Below are positions 23,235 through 32,459 of a stretch of 64,000 nt of DNA, piece after piece (the stretch's first letter is position 1; each line of letters begins with the position of its first letter). The stretch covers positions 62,001-126,000 of the forward strand of contig JADJDT010000014.1 in NCBI GenBank assembly GCA_016702545.1, given 5' to 3'. Position numbers and translations under genes: made by a program. The notes beneath the pieces are model-generated. The model was not told the origin of the DNA. It made no database searches and was given only the letters and a program-made list of their open reading frames with translations. Source of the stretch: Pseudomonadota bacterium. Its GTDB lineage: Bacteria > Myxococcota_A > Polyangia > GCA-2747355.

Positions 23235-23261
23235 CCCGGTGGCGCAAAGGCCGTTGCCGGA

Positions 23262-24008
23262 TCAGTCCATCGCGGCCGGGGCCACAACCTCGATCGGTGC
23301 GGAGGTACATTGCAGCGCTCCGCCCGGCCCGTGGGCGTAGAGCGTCACCCAGGGGAGGCCGAGGGGAAAGATGAAGGGGCGCGTCCCGAGGTCGCAAGGG
23401 ATCGATCCTTGATCGACGTAGTCTACGGCCCAGGTGCAGCGCTCCCCGTCGCTCTCCAGGTGCACGAGAAAGGGGGTGCGGGCGTCGCCGAAGCCCGGAG
23501 TGATCGCGGCCCTGCAGGTCGGCAGCGGTAGCGCGGCGTCCGCCATCGGCCCGCCGTCATAGCGAGGGCTGCCGTCGCTGGAGCTGCTGCCATCGTACGC
23601 CACGCCCCCGTCCAGCCTGGGTCCCGAGCTGTCGCCCGCCACACCCGCGTCCCGACGCGGCGGCGTCCGGGAACAGTAGCCCTCGAGGTTGCGCTCGCAG
23701 CGCGCACTGATCGCATCACAGCGCTTGAGCAGCGCGCTGCTCTCGACACCGAGGCAGATCCCGCTGGATCGTTCGCAGATCGAGGCGTAGTCGAGGCAGA
23801 GCGCCGCGAGCTGGTCGCCCGTCTTGCCGGGCAGATCCCGTTCGACCGCCCCGAGGTGCTGGTCGATCACGTCGAGCTCCGAGGCGCGCTCGGACCCGCA
23901 GCCGGGAGCGAGCAGGCCCAGGGTGCCGAGGCTCAGAGTGCCGAGCACGAGCGAGGCTCTGCTGAGCTGGAGACGGTCGTGTCGGTGCTGCGCGCGTCGG
24001 TGCTGCAT
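23262..24008 (-). CDS. Lipoprotein with Cys-rich N-terminal region
   Basis: A 248-residue lipoprotein: ATG 24008 follows a GGAGG ribosome site, and the signal peptide ends in the lipobox APGC. The mature part begins with a helical region containing six Cys spaced in pairs. A Gly/Asp/Ser linker (residues about 125-165) follows, then a beta-rich C-terminal domain with three Cys. No family recognised. The layout is typical of the many disulphide-containing surface lipoproteins of Myxococcota. Confidence 0.78.
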   Translation of the reverse strand: MQHRRAQHRHDRLQLSRASLVLGTLSLGTLGLLAPGCGSERASELDVIDQHLGAVERDLPGKTGDQLAALCLDYASICERSSGICLGVESSALLKRCDAISARCERNLEGYCSRTPPRRDAGVAGDSSGPRLDGGVAYDGSSSSDGSPRYDGGPMADAALPLPTCRAAITPGFGDARTPFLVHLESDGERCTWAVDYVDQGSIPCDLGTRPFIFPLGLPWVTLYAHGPGGALQCTSAPIEVVAPAAMD

Positions 24009-24416
24009 GGTGGAGGTCCTCCGTGGGTTGATTTGCCGAAGCGGCGCCCGGCCAACTGCACGGACCATGCCGGCTCCAGCCCCTCACCTAGCCCCTCACC
24101 AACGAAGGGCCCTGGCGACCCATCTACGCGCAAGGACGCGGAAGCGCCGTCCTCGGGGAAGTCTCGCGGCCCAAGGGGACGACGGTCGTGATGACGGATT
24201 TCCACGGCCGCTCTCGGTTTTTCGAGGGTCCACCGACCCGGTCGACCGGACACCTGGCCCGCCACGCCTGGTTGGAAGGCAGGCCGTTGGAAGGCAGGGC
24301 GTTGGAAGCCAGGGCGTTGGAAGCCAGGCCAGGGTGGGGCTCCGACTTCGAGCGAGCACCTGCCAGCCCTCGCGGTGCAGCGCCCTCCTCAGGGCGCCTC
24401 CGCCGTCGCGCGCGCC
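24009..24416. other. Intergenic stretch without a gene
   Basis: These 408 bases lie between two minus-strand lipoprotein genes. They hold a short direct duplication (AGCCCCTCACC, about 24076-24099) and the 15-bp minisatellite described separately. No coding region is credible here. Confidence 0.6.
24271..24330. repeat. 15-bp minisatellite, four units
   Basis: Four uninterrupted 15-bp units of the form GTTGGAAGSCAGGSC start at 24271, 24286, 24301 and 24316 and differ at only two positions. The array is 86 bases beyond the stop of the CAP-domain gene. Being a multiple of three it leaves an open pentapeptide repeat frame on the minus strand, but nothing suggests it is translated. Confidence 0.92.
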
Positions 24417-25187
24417 CTAATACGGCGATTGCTCGTTTAGGTTGCCCCCGGGACCGTAGTCGCAGACCACCGTATAAGCATACGTGAGGCCGGGGCAGCG
24501 ATAGAGCGCGCAGCCGACGGCGGTCGTCGCCCGCCACACCACCTGCGTGTAATGGCCGCAGCTGCGAGGAGGGGGGGCGTCGCAGCTGTTGCTGTCGTGG
24601 TGGTAGTAGCTCTGCTCCCTGAGCCACGACGCCACTGCCGCGGCGCCCGTCGTCGGGCCGGTCGAGCCGTAGATGTTCTCGCCGACGTAGCTCGGATAGC
24701 CGGCGCTCCGATCGGCGTTGTGGTCGACCAGCCCATCGAGCCGATCGGGCGGCGGCGGCGCGCTGTCGCGGCACTGCCGGACCCAGGCCTCCGCGATCGC
24801 GGCCAGCGCGGGATCCCAGCGCAGCGGCCCCACCCCGACCGCGGCGCGGGCGGCGTTATGGGCCGCCACCGTCCCCTCGAGGCCCGCCGGCTCCTGCACT
24901 ATCGCCCCTTGGTCGGAGCGCGGCGCACTGTCGCGACCGAGGTCGCGCGCGGCTCGCGCGTCGCGCGCTCGCACCCCGGCGGCGTCGCCCGCACGTGCCG
25001 CATCTCGGCGCGGCGTCGCATCGCCGCGTTGGCCTGCATCACCGCGGCGGGCCGCATCACCGCGGCGGCCCGCGTCGGCGCGCGGGCTGGCGTCGCGTGA
25101 CCCCCGCGCGTCGGCTCCGACGCTGGCCCCGCTGCAGGCGCCCAGCCCGAGCAGGCCCCACAGCAGTCCACTGAGCTTCAGGCGCAT
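24417..25187 (-). CDS. CAP/SCP-domain (PR-1-like) lipoprotein
   Basis: A 256-residue lipoprotein. ATG 25187 gives a signal peptide with lipobox LGAC. Residues about 25-85 are a low-complexity linker of repeated RRGDA units. The rest is a CAP (cysteine-rich secretory protein, antigen 5, PR-1) domain with the conserved GENIYGS, HYTQVVWR and VVCDYGPGGN motifs and the N-terminal HNAARA His. CAP proteins are extracellular and bind sterols, lipids or proteins; bacterial members are mostly uncharacterised. A frame extending to 25223 is less likely to be the start. Confidence 0.9.
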   Translation of the reverse strand: MRLKLSGLLWGLLGLGACSGASVGADARGSRDASPRADAGRRGDAARRGDAGQRGDATPRRDAARAGDAAGVRARDARAARDLGRDSAPRSDQGAIVQEPAGLEGTVAAHNAARAAVGVGPLRWDPALAAIAEAWVRQCRDSAPPPPDRLDGLVDHNADRSAGYPSYVGENIYGSTGPTTGAAAVASWLREQSYYHHDSNSCDAPPPRSCGHYTQVVWRATTAVGCALYRCPGLTYAYTVVCDYGPGGNLNEQSPY

Positions 25188-25329
25188 GCCCCCAGCATCG
25201 CCCCGGTCGCGGCGCCCTGACAAGCGGCGTCGAGCGTCAGGGCCGCGCCGCCACCGCGTTCGCCCTGGCCCTGGGCGGCCGTGGGTCTGCCTGGGCTCGT
25301 GCGCCGTTCGCTCGCGGCGCCCGGCCGCG

Positions 25330-26843
25330 TCACGACGCGTTCGCCAGCAGCTCCTTCGCCACGGGTCCGCCCGCGGCGTCGCCCGGCGGCGCCAGGGTGA
25401 TGTCTTGCTGCGTGGCGTGGAAGCGGCGCCCGTCCCAGCGCAGCAGGGTCAAGCGCGCCGCGACCCGGCGAGTGCCCGGCAGGCGCGTCCCCCGCAGCAC
25501 GAGCGGCAGCTCACCCGCGGCGCGACCGGGCAGCGCGAGCGCGAAGAGCCCCGTTCGACCGGCGTCGATCGCCTCGGCAGCCACACGGCCGTTGGCCGCG
25601 CTGCCGAGCTCGAGGGCGAGCGTGGCGTCGAGATCGTCCCAGCTCAGCAGCGCGAGCACACCGGGCGTCGGCTGGAGCTGCAGGCGCTGCAGGCTGCGCT
25701 GGAGCCCTTGCAGCGTGCTTGCGCTGCGCTGGGTGCCGTCGGTCAGCAGACGCGCCAGCCGCAGGGCCGACCACAACCGAGCCCAACGGCGCGGATCGGC
25801 CGGGCCGGGTTCGCCCTCGCCGCCTGCCACCTGTCGCTCGAGCCGCAGGGCCTGGTCGACCCGCCCGCTGCCCGCCGCGGCCGCCGCCAGTCGCAGCGTG
25901 GCCGTGGGGTCCTCGTGGCGCCGCGCGACGAGCGTCTGGTACTGGCGGTAGGCGTCCTGGTGCCAGCCCTGACGGCGGTAGATGTCGCCGAGGAGCTGCC
26001 GGGCGTTGGGGTCGCTCGGCGCGAACTCCACCAGCTCGGAATAGGCCCGCCGGGCGTCGTCGACCCGCCCGAGCTCGACCAGCAGATCGCCCAGCAGTTG
26101 GACGATCCGCGGCGTGAGCAGGCCATTGGCGCGCGCGCGTTCGACCTCGACCAAGGCTTGATCGGGCTGGCCGGCCTGGCGCAGCGCGGCGACCAGGCGC
26201 TCGACGCAGCCGAGCGAGGTCGAGCGCTCGCCGCAGAGACGCCGCAGCTCGCGGATCCGCTCCTCGGCGGTTTGGGCGCGGGCCAGCACCCCGTCGGCGA
26301 TCGCCCAGTTCACGGGATCGCGACCGCGGAGCGCCGCAGCGAAGTCGGCGTCGATCGCACGCCGCATCAGCTGCCGTCGCACGAAGGCGCGCGACGAACC
26401 CTGCAGCGCCCCCAGCAAGCTTGCCGCCTGCGCGGTCGTATCGACGCGCTGCTGGATCAGCTCGAGCAGCGCGCGTCGGTCGCGCCCGTGAGGCAGCTCG
26501 CAGCGGTTGGCCGCCTCGCGATAGACGGCGATCCACCCCGCCACCTGACCCGCCACGTCGAGGCGCTGACGCCAGAGCTCGAGCCGATAGTAGAGCGGGC
26601 CTCGCGACGCATCGCTGCAGGAGTCGCTCGGTGACACGACGGTACGCTCGTCCTCCTCTTCCGCCCCTTCGGCCGGCTCGCCGTCTCCGGGGCCCAGCGC
26701 GTCAGCGGCGGCAGCGAGGGCCTTGAGCGCGTCCCCTTCGCGATCCGAGGGACGCGGCGCCGCGCGTCGCTCCGCTCGCGGGTCCGAGGCGCCATAAGGG
26801 ACGCCTGCCCCAAGATCGTCCAAGGAGAGCTTAGGACGGCCCC
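25330..26843 (-). CDS. C-terminal TPR part of the FecR/VIT/VWA protein
   Basis: About 500 residues rich in TPR-like helices, from KLSLDDLGAGVP to the stop. TPR units are clearest at about 26000-26170 (LLGDLLVELGRVDDARRAY, LLGDIYRRQGWHQDAYRQY). A beta-rich C-terminal domain of about 120 residues follows (GVLALLSWDDLDATLAL, TLLRWDGRRFHA). There is no plausible start codon with ribosome site here. Removing one base from the G4 run at 26840-26843 joins it in frame to the VWA segment upstream, giving a single gene. It is therefore best read as the C-terminal third of that protein. Confidence 0.72.
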
Positions 26844-29399
26844 GCACCCGCCAAATACTCCAACCTCGCGGCCGCCCCCACCAATTGCGGGCGCGGCACG
26901 CCCGGCCGAAGCGATGCGGCGGACCCTCTGCCTGCTGGCGGCGACTGAACCGAGTAGACGCGCGTCCGCTCCAGCTGCTCCCGCTGCGTGTCGGGGCTGT
27001 CGCTGTTGCAGCCGAAGAGCGCCAGCGGCGCCCCGGCCATGGTCTCGAGCACCGCCTGCGGCACGAGCCCCCAGAGCGGGTCACGGGGCGTGCGCGGGAT
27101 GCCGAGCTGCTGATACGCCTCCTCGCTCTCCAGCACGAGGAAGGAGCTGAAGGGCGTCATCAGGCTGTAGTCCACCCCAGCCGCACGATCGCGCCGCGGT
27201 TCTGTACGCGATCCGTGCCGAGCAGCTGCGTCAGATAGCGGCGGGCCCACAGCTTGGGCACGTAGGCGACCTTCTGCCCCTCCTCCGGCGCGACGCGGTA
27301 GCTGCGCGGTGCGAAGGGCACGCCCCCGAGCGTGCCGCTCACCCGCACCGTCTCGGGCAGCGGGTGGTGCGTGCGCGCCAGCAGCACGACCTCCTCGCCC
27401 CGCGACACCTTGCCCGCCGTCGACAGAAAGACCTGGTCCAGTCCGGCCCCCGCGTCGATCGTCAGGTCGGTGATCGTCGCCGTCTTCAACGCACCGACGA
27501 AGCGCAGGCTCTCCTGCACGGCCTGCTGCGGCGCATCGACGCGGAACGCGCGCCCACCGCCGAGCCGCGCCAGGCGCTCGAGCAAGGCGTGATCGCTCCT
27601 CGGCCCCGCGGCGATGGTGAAGAAGCGCGCCGGCGAGCTGGCGATCGATCGCGTCACCCGCTCGGCCAAGGCCTCGCCGTCGAGCTCACCGACCGTCGGC
27701 AGGCCGTCGCCGACATAGACCACCGCCGGCTGTTTGGTGCCGTGTACCCGCTGCAAGGCCACGTCGAGCACCGCGCCCAGATCCGTCGCGCCGCCGCGGC
27801 TCACGGCCGCGAGCTGCTCGAGCGCCCGCCCGACCTCGGCTTCGGTCGCCGGTGCGAGCCCGCTGGGCGGATAGACCACGCGCGGATTCAGGTCGACGGC
27901 CGCCAGCGCGAAGCGGTCCCCGCTCGACAGCGCTCGCAGCACCGCCTCGGCGATGTCGGTGCGCAGCTGCCGCTCGGCCTCGTCGCCGCTCGCGGAGGTA
28001 TCGACCGCCACCACGACCTCGCCGGGCCCCGGCTTGACCGCCGACCAGTCGACGTCGGGCGCGTAGCGCAACATGACATAGTCGGCCTCGCCCCGGGTGC
28101 TGGCGACGCGGGCCGCGCGCAGGGGCTCGACCTTGGACTGCACCAGCTCGAGCAGGAAGTCGCCCGCCGGCCGGAAGCCCGAGCGCCGCATCGTCACCTT
28201 GCTTCCACGGTCTTCGATCCGCGCATCGCTCGTGGTCGCCAGCCGTAGGTCACGCCCCTCCTGGCCCAGGTCGACCTCGAGCGCAAACTCCTGCACCCGC
28301 GGCAGCCCGGCCATCGGATAGAGGTAATGCAGCGTGCCGTCGAGCGCCGGCAGGAGCTCGAGATAGGACAGCACGACGCGCCGCGCGCCCGCGGCGGCGA
28401 TCGGGAAGATGCGCGCGCGGAAGGTGCGCGCGTCGATCCACTCGAGCAACGCTGGCTCGAAGCCGCTTTGCGCCGCCTGCTCGTAGCGCCGCGCGGCCTG
28501 TTGCCGCTCGACCACCTCGCCCTCGATCAGTCTGCCTCCCACGTCGAGCGCGAAGCGGTCGACGGCCGCCCCCTCGGGCACGGTGAACCAGTAGTAACCC
28601 TCGACCGCCGTGTCACCGGCGTTGAAGAAGGTCTGGTCGACGGTGGTGCGCGCCACCCCCGCGCGAAGGGCCACCTGCACCCGCTGCGACTGCACCTGGA
28701 GCTCGAGCGGGGCGCGCCCCGGCGCGCTGCGATCGATGGCGTAGATCCGCCCCGCTGCCGCCCCGCCGCTGCCGCCGGGGTCGCGGTCCGCCATGCCGCC
28801 CGTCCAGTCCTCCCAGAACGCGACGGGCTCGAGCGCCGGCGCCCGACCGGGAGTCAGACGCACGCGCTCGCCCGCCTGCACCTCGGTGCGACCCCCCCGC
28901 GTCTCCACCACGGCGAGGCCGCGCGCCACATAGACCTCGAGCTGCTCACCGCTGCGCCGCAGATCGATCCCGGCGGCGGCGGCCGACACGACGGTCTGCC
29001 CCACCTGGTAGCGCAGGGGCTCCCGCTCTTCGCGCACGGGCGCGTCGATCCACACCTCGCCCCGCTGCAGGCGTAGCGCGCGTGGGTCGAGCGCGACCTC
29101 CGTCTCGTGGCGCAGGAAGACGGCGCTGCCGTCGTCCATCCGAATCAGCGCGCGATCGCCGCTGCCGGTGCGCACCAAGGTGCCGTGACGCAGGAGCAGG
29201 CCGCTGCCCGCGGGCTGCCAGTCGCCCCCCGACACCTTGACCAGCACGTTGCCCGCGGCCAGCTCGATGCGCGAAATCAGCGCGGGAGCTCGTTGGGGCG
29301 CTTGCCTGTCGCACGCACTGCAGAGCGCGATCGCCAGCGCCAGCCCCGCCGGCTGCCGCGGGCTGGGGGCAATCGGGGTTCGGCCACGCGCTGGCTCAT
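26838..29399 (-). CDS. FecR-like/VIT/VWA lipoprotein (N-terminal and middle parts, frameshifted)
   Basis: From ATG 29399, shortly after AGGAGG, a signal peptide leads to lipobox LCSAC once a base is restored near the G4 run at about 29355. A FecR-like domain follows (GLLLRHGTLVRTG, LQRGEVW). Then comes a VIT domain at about 28450-28700 (VDQTFFNAGDTAVEGYYWF) and a VWA domain with an intact metal site: DTSAS, the GGATDL Thr and the VGDGLPT Asp. At 27174-27177 another G4 run breaks the frame (IVRLG then VDYSLMTPFSSF in the next frame). With the TPR part the protein is about 1,350 residues. VIT/VWA proteins mediate metal-dependent surface protein contacts; in eukaryotes the pair defines inter-alpha-trypsin inhibitor heavy chains. 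Confidence 0.8.
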
Positions 29400-29789
29400 C
29401 GCTGGGTCATGGGGCCTCCTGCCGCATTCTACGCAGCTCGGGCGCCGATCGGTCTAAGGGCTCGTGACAAGACCAATCGATCGTCGTGGCCGCCGATCGA
29501 TCGCGTCCGCCAGCGTCGCTCCTTGCCGGCCGCGCGCCTCGACAGTCACAGTCGACCGATTCGTTCGGTCGCGAGCCATAAGAGGCCCCAGCAAGGCTGG
29601 CGGAGGACGCTACGTGCTGCTTTCACGAACTCCGGGCCGGACCTGCGGAGACCGGTGTGCCGCTCTTCGGTTGGCACCGCTCTTCGGTTCCGTGCGGCAG
29701 CTGTCACCGGGGCTGTGGTCCGATGTGGAGGTCGGAGGAGGATTGGCGGAGGCGTCGGCCTGCTCGGGCCCTTGGTCGTGGACTATGCG
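29400..29789. other. Intergenic stretch without a gene
   Basis: These 390 bases between two minus-strand genes show no credible coding frame. They contain a 19-bp palindrome (listed separately) and a short direct repeat of CGCTCTTCGGTT (about 29660-29695). The base composition is less GC-rich than the neighbours. Confidence 0.55.
29553..29571. promoter_or_regulatory. Candidate operator palindrome
   Basis: A perfect inverted repeat CGACCGA-TTCGT-TCGGTCG, with 7-bp arms and a 5-base spacer, resembles a binding site for a TetR-type dimer. It lies upstream of the FecR/VIT/VWA gene and downstream of the SDR gene; no regulator gene is adjacent. Confidence 0.4.
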
Positions 29790-30496
29790 CTACCAGGGCA
29801 GCTCGTCGTCCAAATGGAAGAAGCGGCCCGTGGGGCCGCTATCGGGCAACGTCGCCAGCCGGACGGCCGTCTTGGCCCCGATCTCCACCGTCATCGGCGC
29901 CGCGTCGCCGCCGAGATCGGTCTTGACCCAGCCCGGGTGCGCCGAGTTCACCTTGACCCGCGTGCCCCTCAGCTTGTGGGCCAGGGCGACCGTGAAGCCG
30001 TTGAGCGCCGCCTTCGAGGCCGTGTACGCGGGGACGACGAAGCTGCCGAACATATCGGGTTGCGTGGTGATCGAGGTGAGCGAGCCGAGCACGCTCGAGT
30101 GGTTCACGATGCGCCCGGCCGGACTCTCTTTGATCAGCGGGAGCAGCGCGTAGGTCGTAGCCACCACGCCGAAGAGGTTGGCCTCGAAGGTGTGGCGAAA
30201 CGAGGCCAGGTCATCGGTCGCCCACTCGGCTACCCCGGCGTTGTTCACCAGCGTCCAGTCGACCAGACTTCTCGGCGAAGGCCCGGGGCCCCTGAACATC
30301 CTGCTCCCGCGACGTCGAGCTTCACCGCGTGGGCGTCACAGCCCTCGCTGCGCAGGGCCGACGCGGCGGCGGCGCCCTTCGCGATATCGCGTGCACCGAG
30401 CACGACGCAGTATCCCTGCTTCCCGAGCTGCCGGGCGATCTCGAGGCCGAGGCCCTTGTTCGCTCCGGTGATCAGCACCACGGACTTGTCGATCAT
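29790..30496 (-). CDS. Short-chain dehydrogenase/reductase, carbonyl-reductase-like (frameshifted)
   Basis: An NAD(P)H-dependent SDR of about 235 residues split over at least two frames. The N-terminal part (MIDKSVVLITGANKGLG) has the Rossmann TGxxxGxG motif. The C-terminal part has LVNNAGVAEW, the catalytic NHSSVLGS Ser and YTASKAA, then AHPGWVKTDLGG, which resembles CBR1-type carbonyl reductases. Between them a third frame carries RAFAEKSGRLD, the expected linking helix, so two or more small indels lie at about 30250-30300 (one in a GGGGCCCCGGG run). All catalytic residues are kept. ATG at 30496. Confidence 0.8.
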
Positions 30497-30875
30497 CGGT
30501 AACTCCTTCTATCCAAGTGTGCGACGACCCTAACGTGGTGCCGTGCCAGCCGCACGGTGGGGGCCCGGCAACGGTGGGGGCCGGGTCGCCGGGGCAGCCC
30601 GGTGTGTCGTGGCGAAGCGAGCTGAGCGAGCGCCGCAGGCTGGGTCAGGGGCCAGCTCCTGGAGCAACACCAAGGCGACGAGGTCCCTCGCGCTCCTTCC
30701 CGGCAGGCGACTCGAAAGGTTCCGTTTCGGGTCGTGGCTACCCGCCGCACAAAACAGGCGAGCGCTTGTTTTATGGTTGACCTGGCCAGCTTGACCGTCA
30801 ACGACAACGATCGTTGTAGTTGTTCGCTGGAGACCGGGCTCCAAACCTAAGATCCATGATCGCTGGGGTTGACCC
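30497..30875. other. Intergenic region upstream of hipBA
   Basis: These 379 bases contain no convincing gene. Notable are an imperfect hairpin at 30752-30772 (AAAACAGGCG with GCGCTTGTTTT), whose AAAACAAGCG word also occurs in the stems of element A, and the putative HipB operator at 30799-30822. Confidence 0.5.
30799..30822. promoter_or_regulatory. Putative HipB operator (24-bp palindrome)
   Basis: The sequence CAACGACAACGA-TCGTTGTAGTTG is a near-perfect dyad: the two 12-base halves are complementary at all but one pair. It lies 54-77 bases before the hipB start. HipB homologues repress their own operon by binding such palindromes, so it is the best operator candidate here. Confidence 0.55.
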
Positions 30876-31157
30876 GTGGCCACAAACGTTAACGTCTCAG
30901 ATTCACGCCAACTTGGGACGGTCGTCCGCGCTGTTCGGATCGCTGCTGGCCTGAGCCAGGTCGACGCGGCCGCACTGTGCGGCGTCAGCGGCCCCTTCAT
31001 CAGCGGGCTCGAGGGCGGCAAGCCCACGACGCGGCTCGGCCTGGTGCTGCAGGTCTGCCGGGGGCTCGGCATCGCGCTGTCCGCGCGCGTTCCCCTCGCC
31101 ACACCCGAGTTCTCGGAGGTCTCCCGACGCCGGCGAGTGCCGAAGGCGCGACGATGA
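30876..31157 (+). CDS. hipB: HipB-like antitoxin, XRE-family HTH regulator
   Basis: A 93-residue DNA-binding protein. The helix-turn-helix of Cro/C1 type spans about residues 14-70 (IAAGLSQVDAAALCGVSGPFISGLEGGK). The start is GTG at 30876. The last codons overlap the hipA ATG at 31154 (4-base overlap), the usual coupled arrangement in hipBA modules. It would neutralise HipA and autoregulate the operon through the palindrome upstream. Confidence 0.88.
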   Translation: MATNVNVSDSRQLGTVVRAVRIAAGLSQVDAAALCGVSGPFISGLEGGKPTTRLGLVLQVCRGLGIALSARVPLATPEFSEVSRRRRVPKARR

Positions 31158-32431
31158 GCTCGTCGCTCGTTGTTTGGATCGAGGGCGTTCGCGTCGGCCT
31201 GTTGTCGACCACGGGCGGGACATGGTCGTTCCAGTACGACGCCGGCTGGCTCGCGCACTGAGGCCGCTACGCCATCTCCCCGCACTTCCCGCTCCAGGCC
31301 ACGCCCGTCGTCGACGATGCCGACGACCGGCGCGTGCAATGGTTCTTCGACAATCTGCTTCCTGAGGGTGGGGTGCGCCAGGCGCTCGCTCGACTGGCTC
31401 GCCTCGACGAGCACGATGCGCTGGGCCTGCTGACGACCTACGGCGAGGAGAGCGCCGGGGCGCTCACACTGCTGCCTGAGGAGCGCCCCTTTCCGAGCGA
31501 CGGCAGCTACGAGGCGCTGACTCGCGAGGAGCTGCGGCAGTGGGCCAACGATCGCTCGACCGTACCCTTTCTCGCGGCGGGCGGAAAGGCACATATGAGC
31601 CTCGCTGGTGCGCAGCACAAGCGGCCACTGCACTGGCAGTCGGGCACCGAACCGAGCGCGGACACGCTGCTGCGCCCCCGAGGCCTGGCGTCGTCGATCA
31701 TCGTCAAACCCGACAACGCCCGAGTCGAGCTGTTTCCGTATTGCCCCGCCAACGAGCACTTCTGCATGGCGCTCGCGGCGCGCGTCGGCCTCGACGTGCC
31801 GCGAACGTGGCTGTTACACCTTCCCGAGCCGCTGTACGTGGTGCAGCGCTTCGACCGCGTCTTGTTGCGCGACGGACGGGTCGAGCGCCTGCACCAGATC
31901 GATCTCTGCCAGCTGCTCAACAAGTGGGCGGGAGCGAAGTACGAGGCGGACGGTGGCATTGGCGCCGTCGAGGCCTTCCGCGCGCTCGAGGGCACCCGTC
32001 AGCCAGCGGTGAGCCGCCACCGCTTCATCAGGTGGTTGGTCTTCAACTATCTGATCGGCAACTCCGACGCGCACGCCAAGAACCTCGCGTTTCTCGTGTC
32101 CAGCGATGGTCTGACGGTCGCGCCGTGCTACGACTTGCTGTCGGTAGCGGTCTATGGCGCGGCCTATGACCACATGGCCATGACGATCGCCGATGAGGTG
32201 CGTTACGGTTGGGTCGAACGCGCGCACTGGGACAAGCTCGCTGCAGCGCTGAACCTCAGGCCCGCCTTCTTGCGCCGTGTTGCCAGTGGGCTGGCCCAGG
32301 TCGTGCCATCTGCCGCACGCGAGGTGCTCGCCGACCCAGCCTTCAGCTCGGATGAGCGACGCTTCCTTCAGCGCGTTATCGCGCAGATCGATGCCCACGC
32401 CCGTTATCTCGCGGCTGCGGTGAAACGCTGA
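31154..32431 (+). pseudogene. hipA: HipA-like Ser/Thr kinase toxin with an in-frame TGA
   Basis: The gene starts at ATG 31154 (SSSLVVWIEGVRVGLL) and is open except for a TGA at 31259-31261, directly between GWLAH and GRYAISPHFPL. The same frame then continues to 32431. The kinase core is intact: AGAQHKRPL, IIVKPDN, EHFCMALAARVGLDVP, VQRFDR and the catalytic NYLIGNSDAHAKN. Known HipA proteins phosphorylate aminoacyl-tRNA synthetases and cause growth arrest. The TGA is a point change, not a frameshift, so the toxin is either inactivated, read through, or misread here. Translation restarting at 31334 would lose the N-terminal subdomain. Confidence 0.82.
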
Positions 32432-32459
32432 CCGGTAGGCCGAGAGCGGCACAACGCGC

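Noticed and set aside
30497..30807. Minus-strand frame of about 104 codons upstream of hipB
   Set aside because: No domain, no ribosome site, and composition like non-coding sequence.
31259..31261. TGA in hipA read as selenocysteine
   Set aside because: HipA has no conserved Cys/Sec here and no SECIS-like hairpin follows directly.
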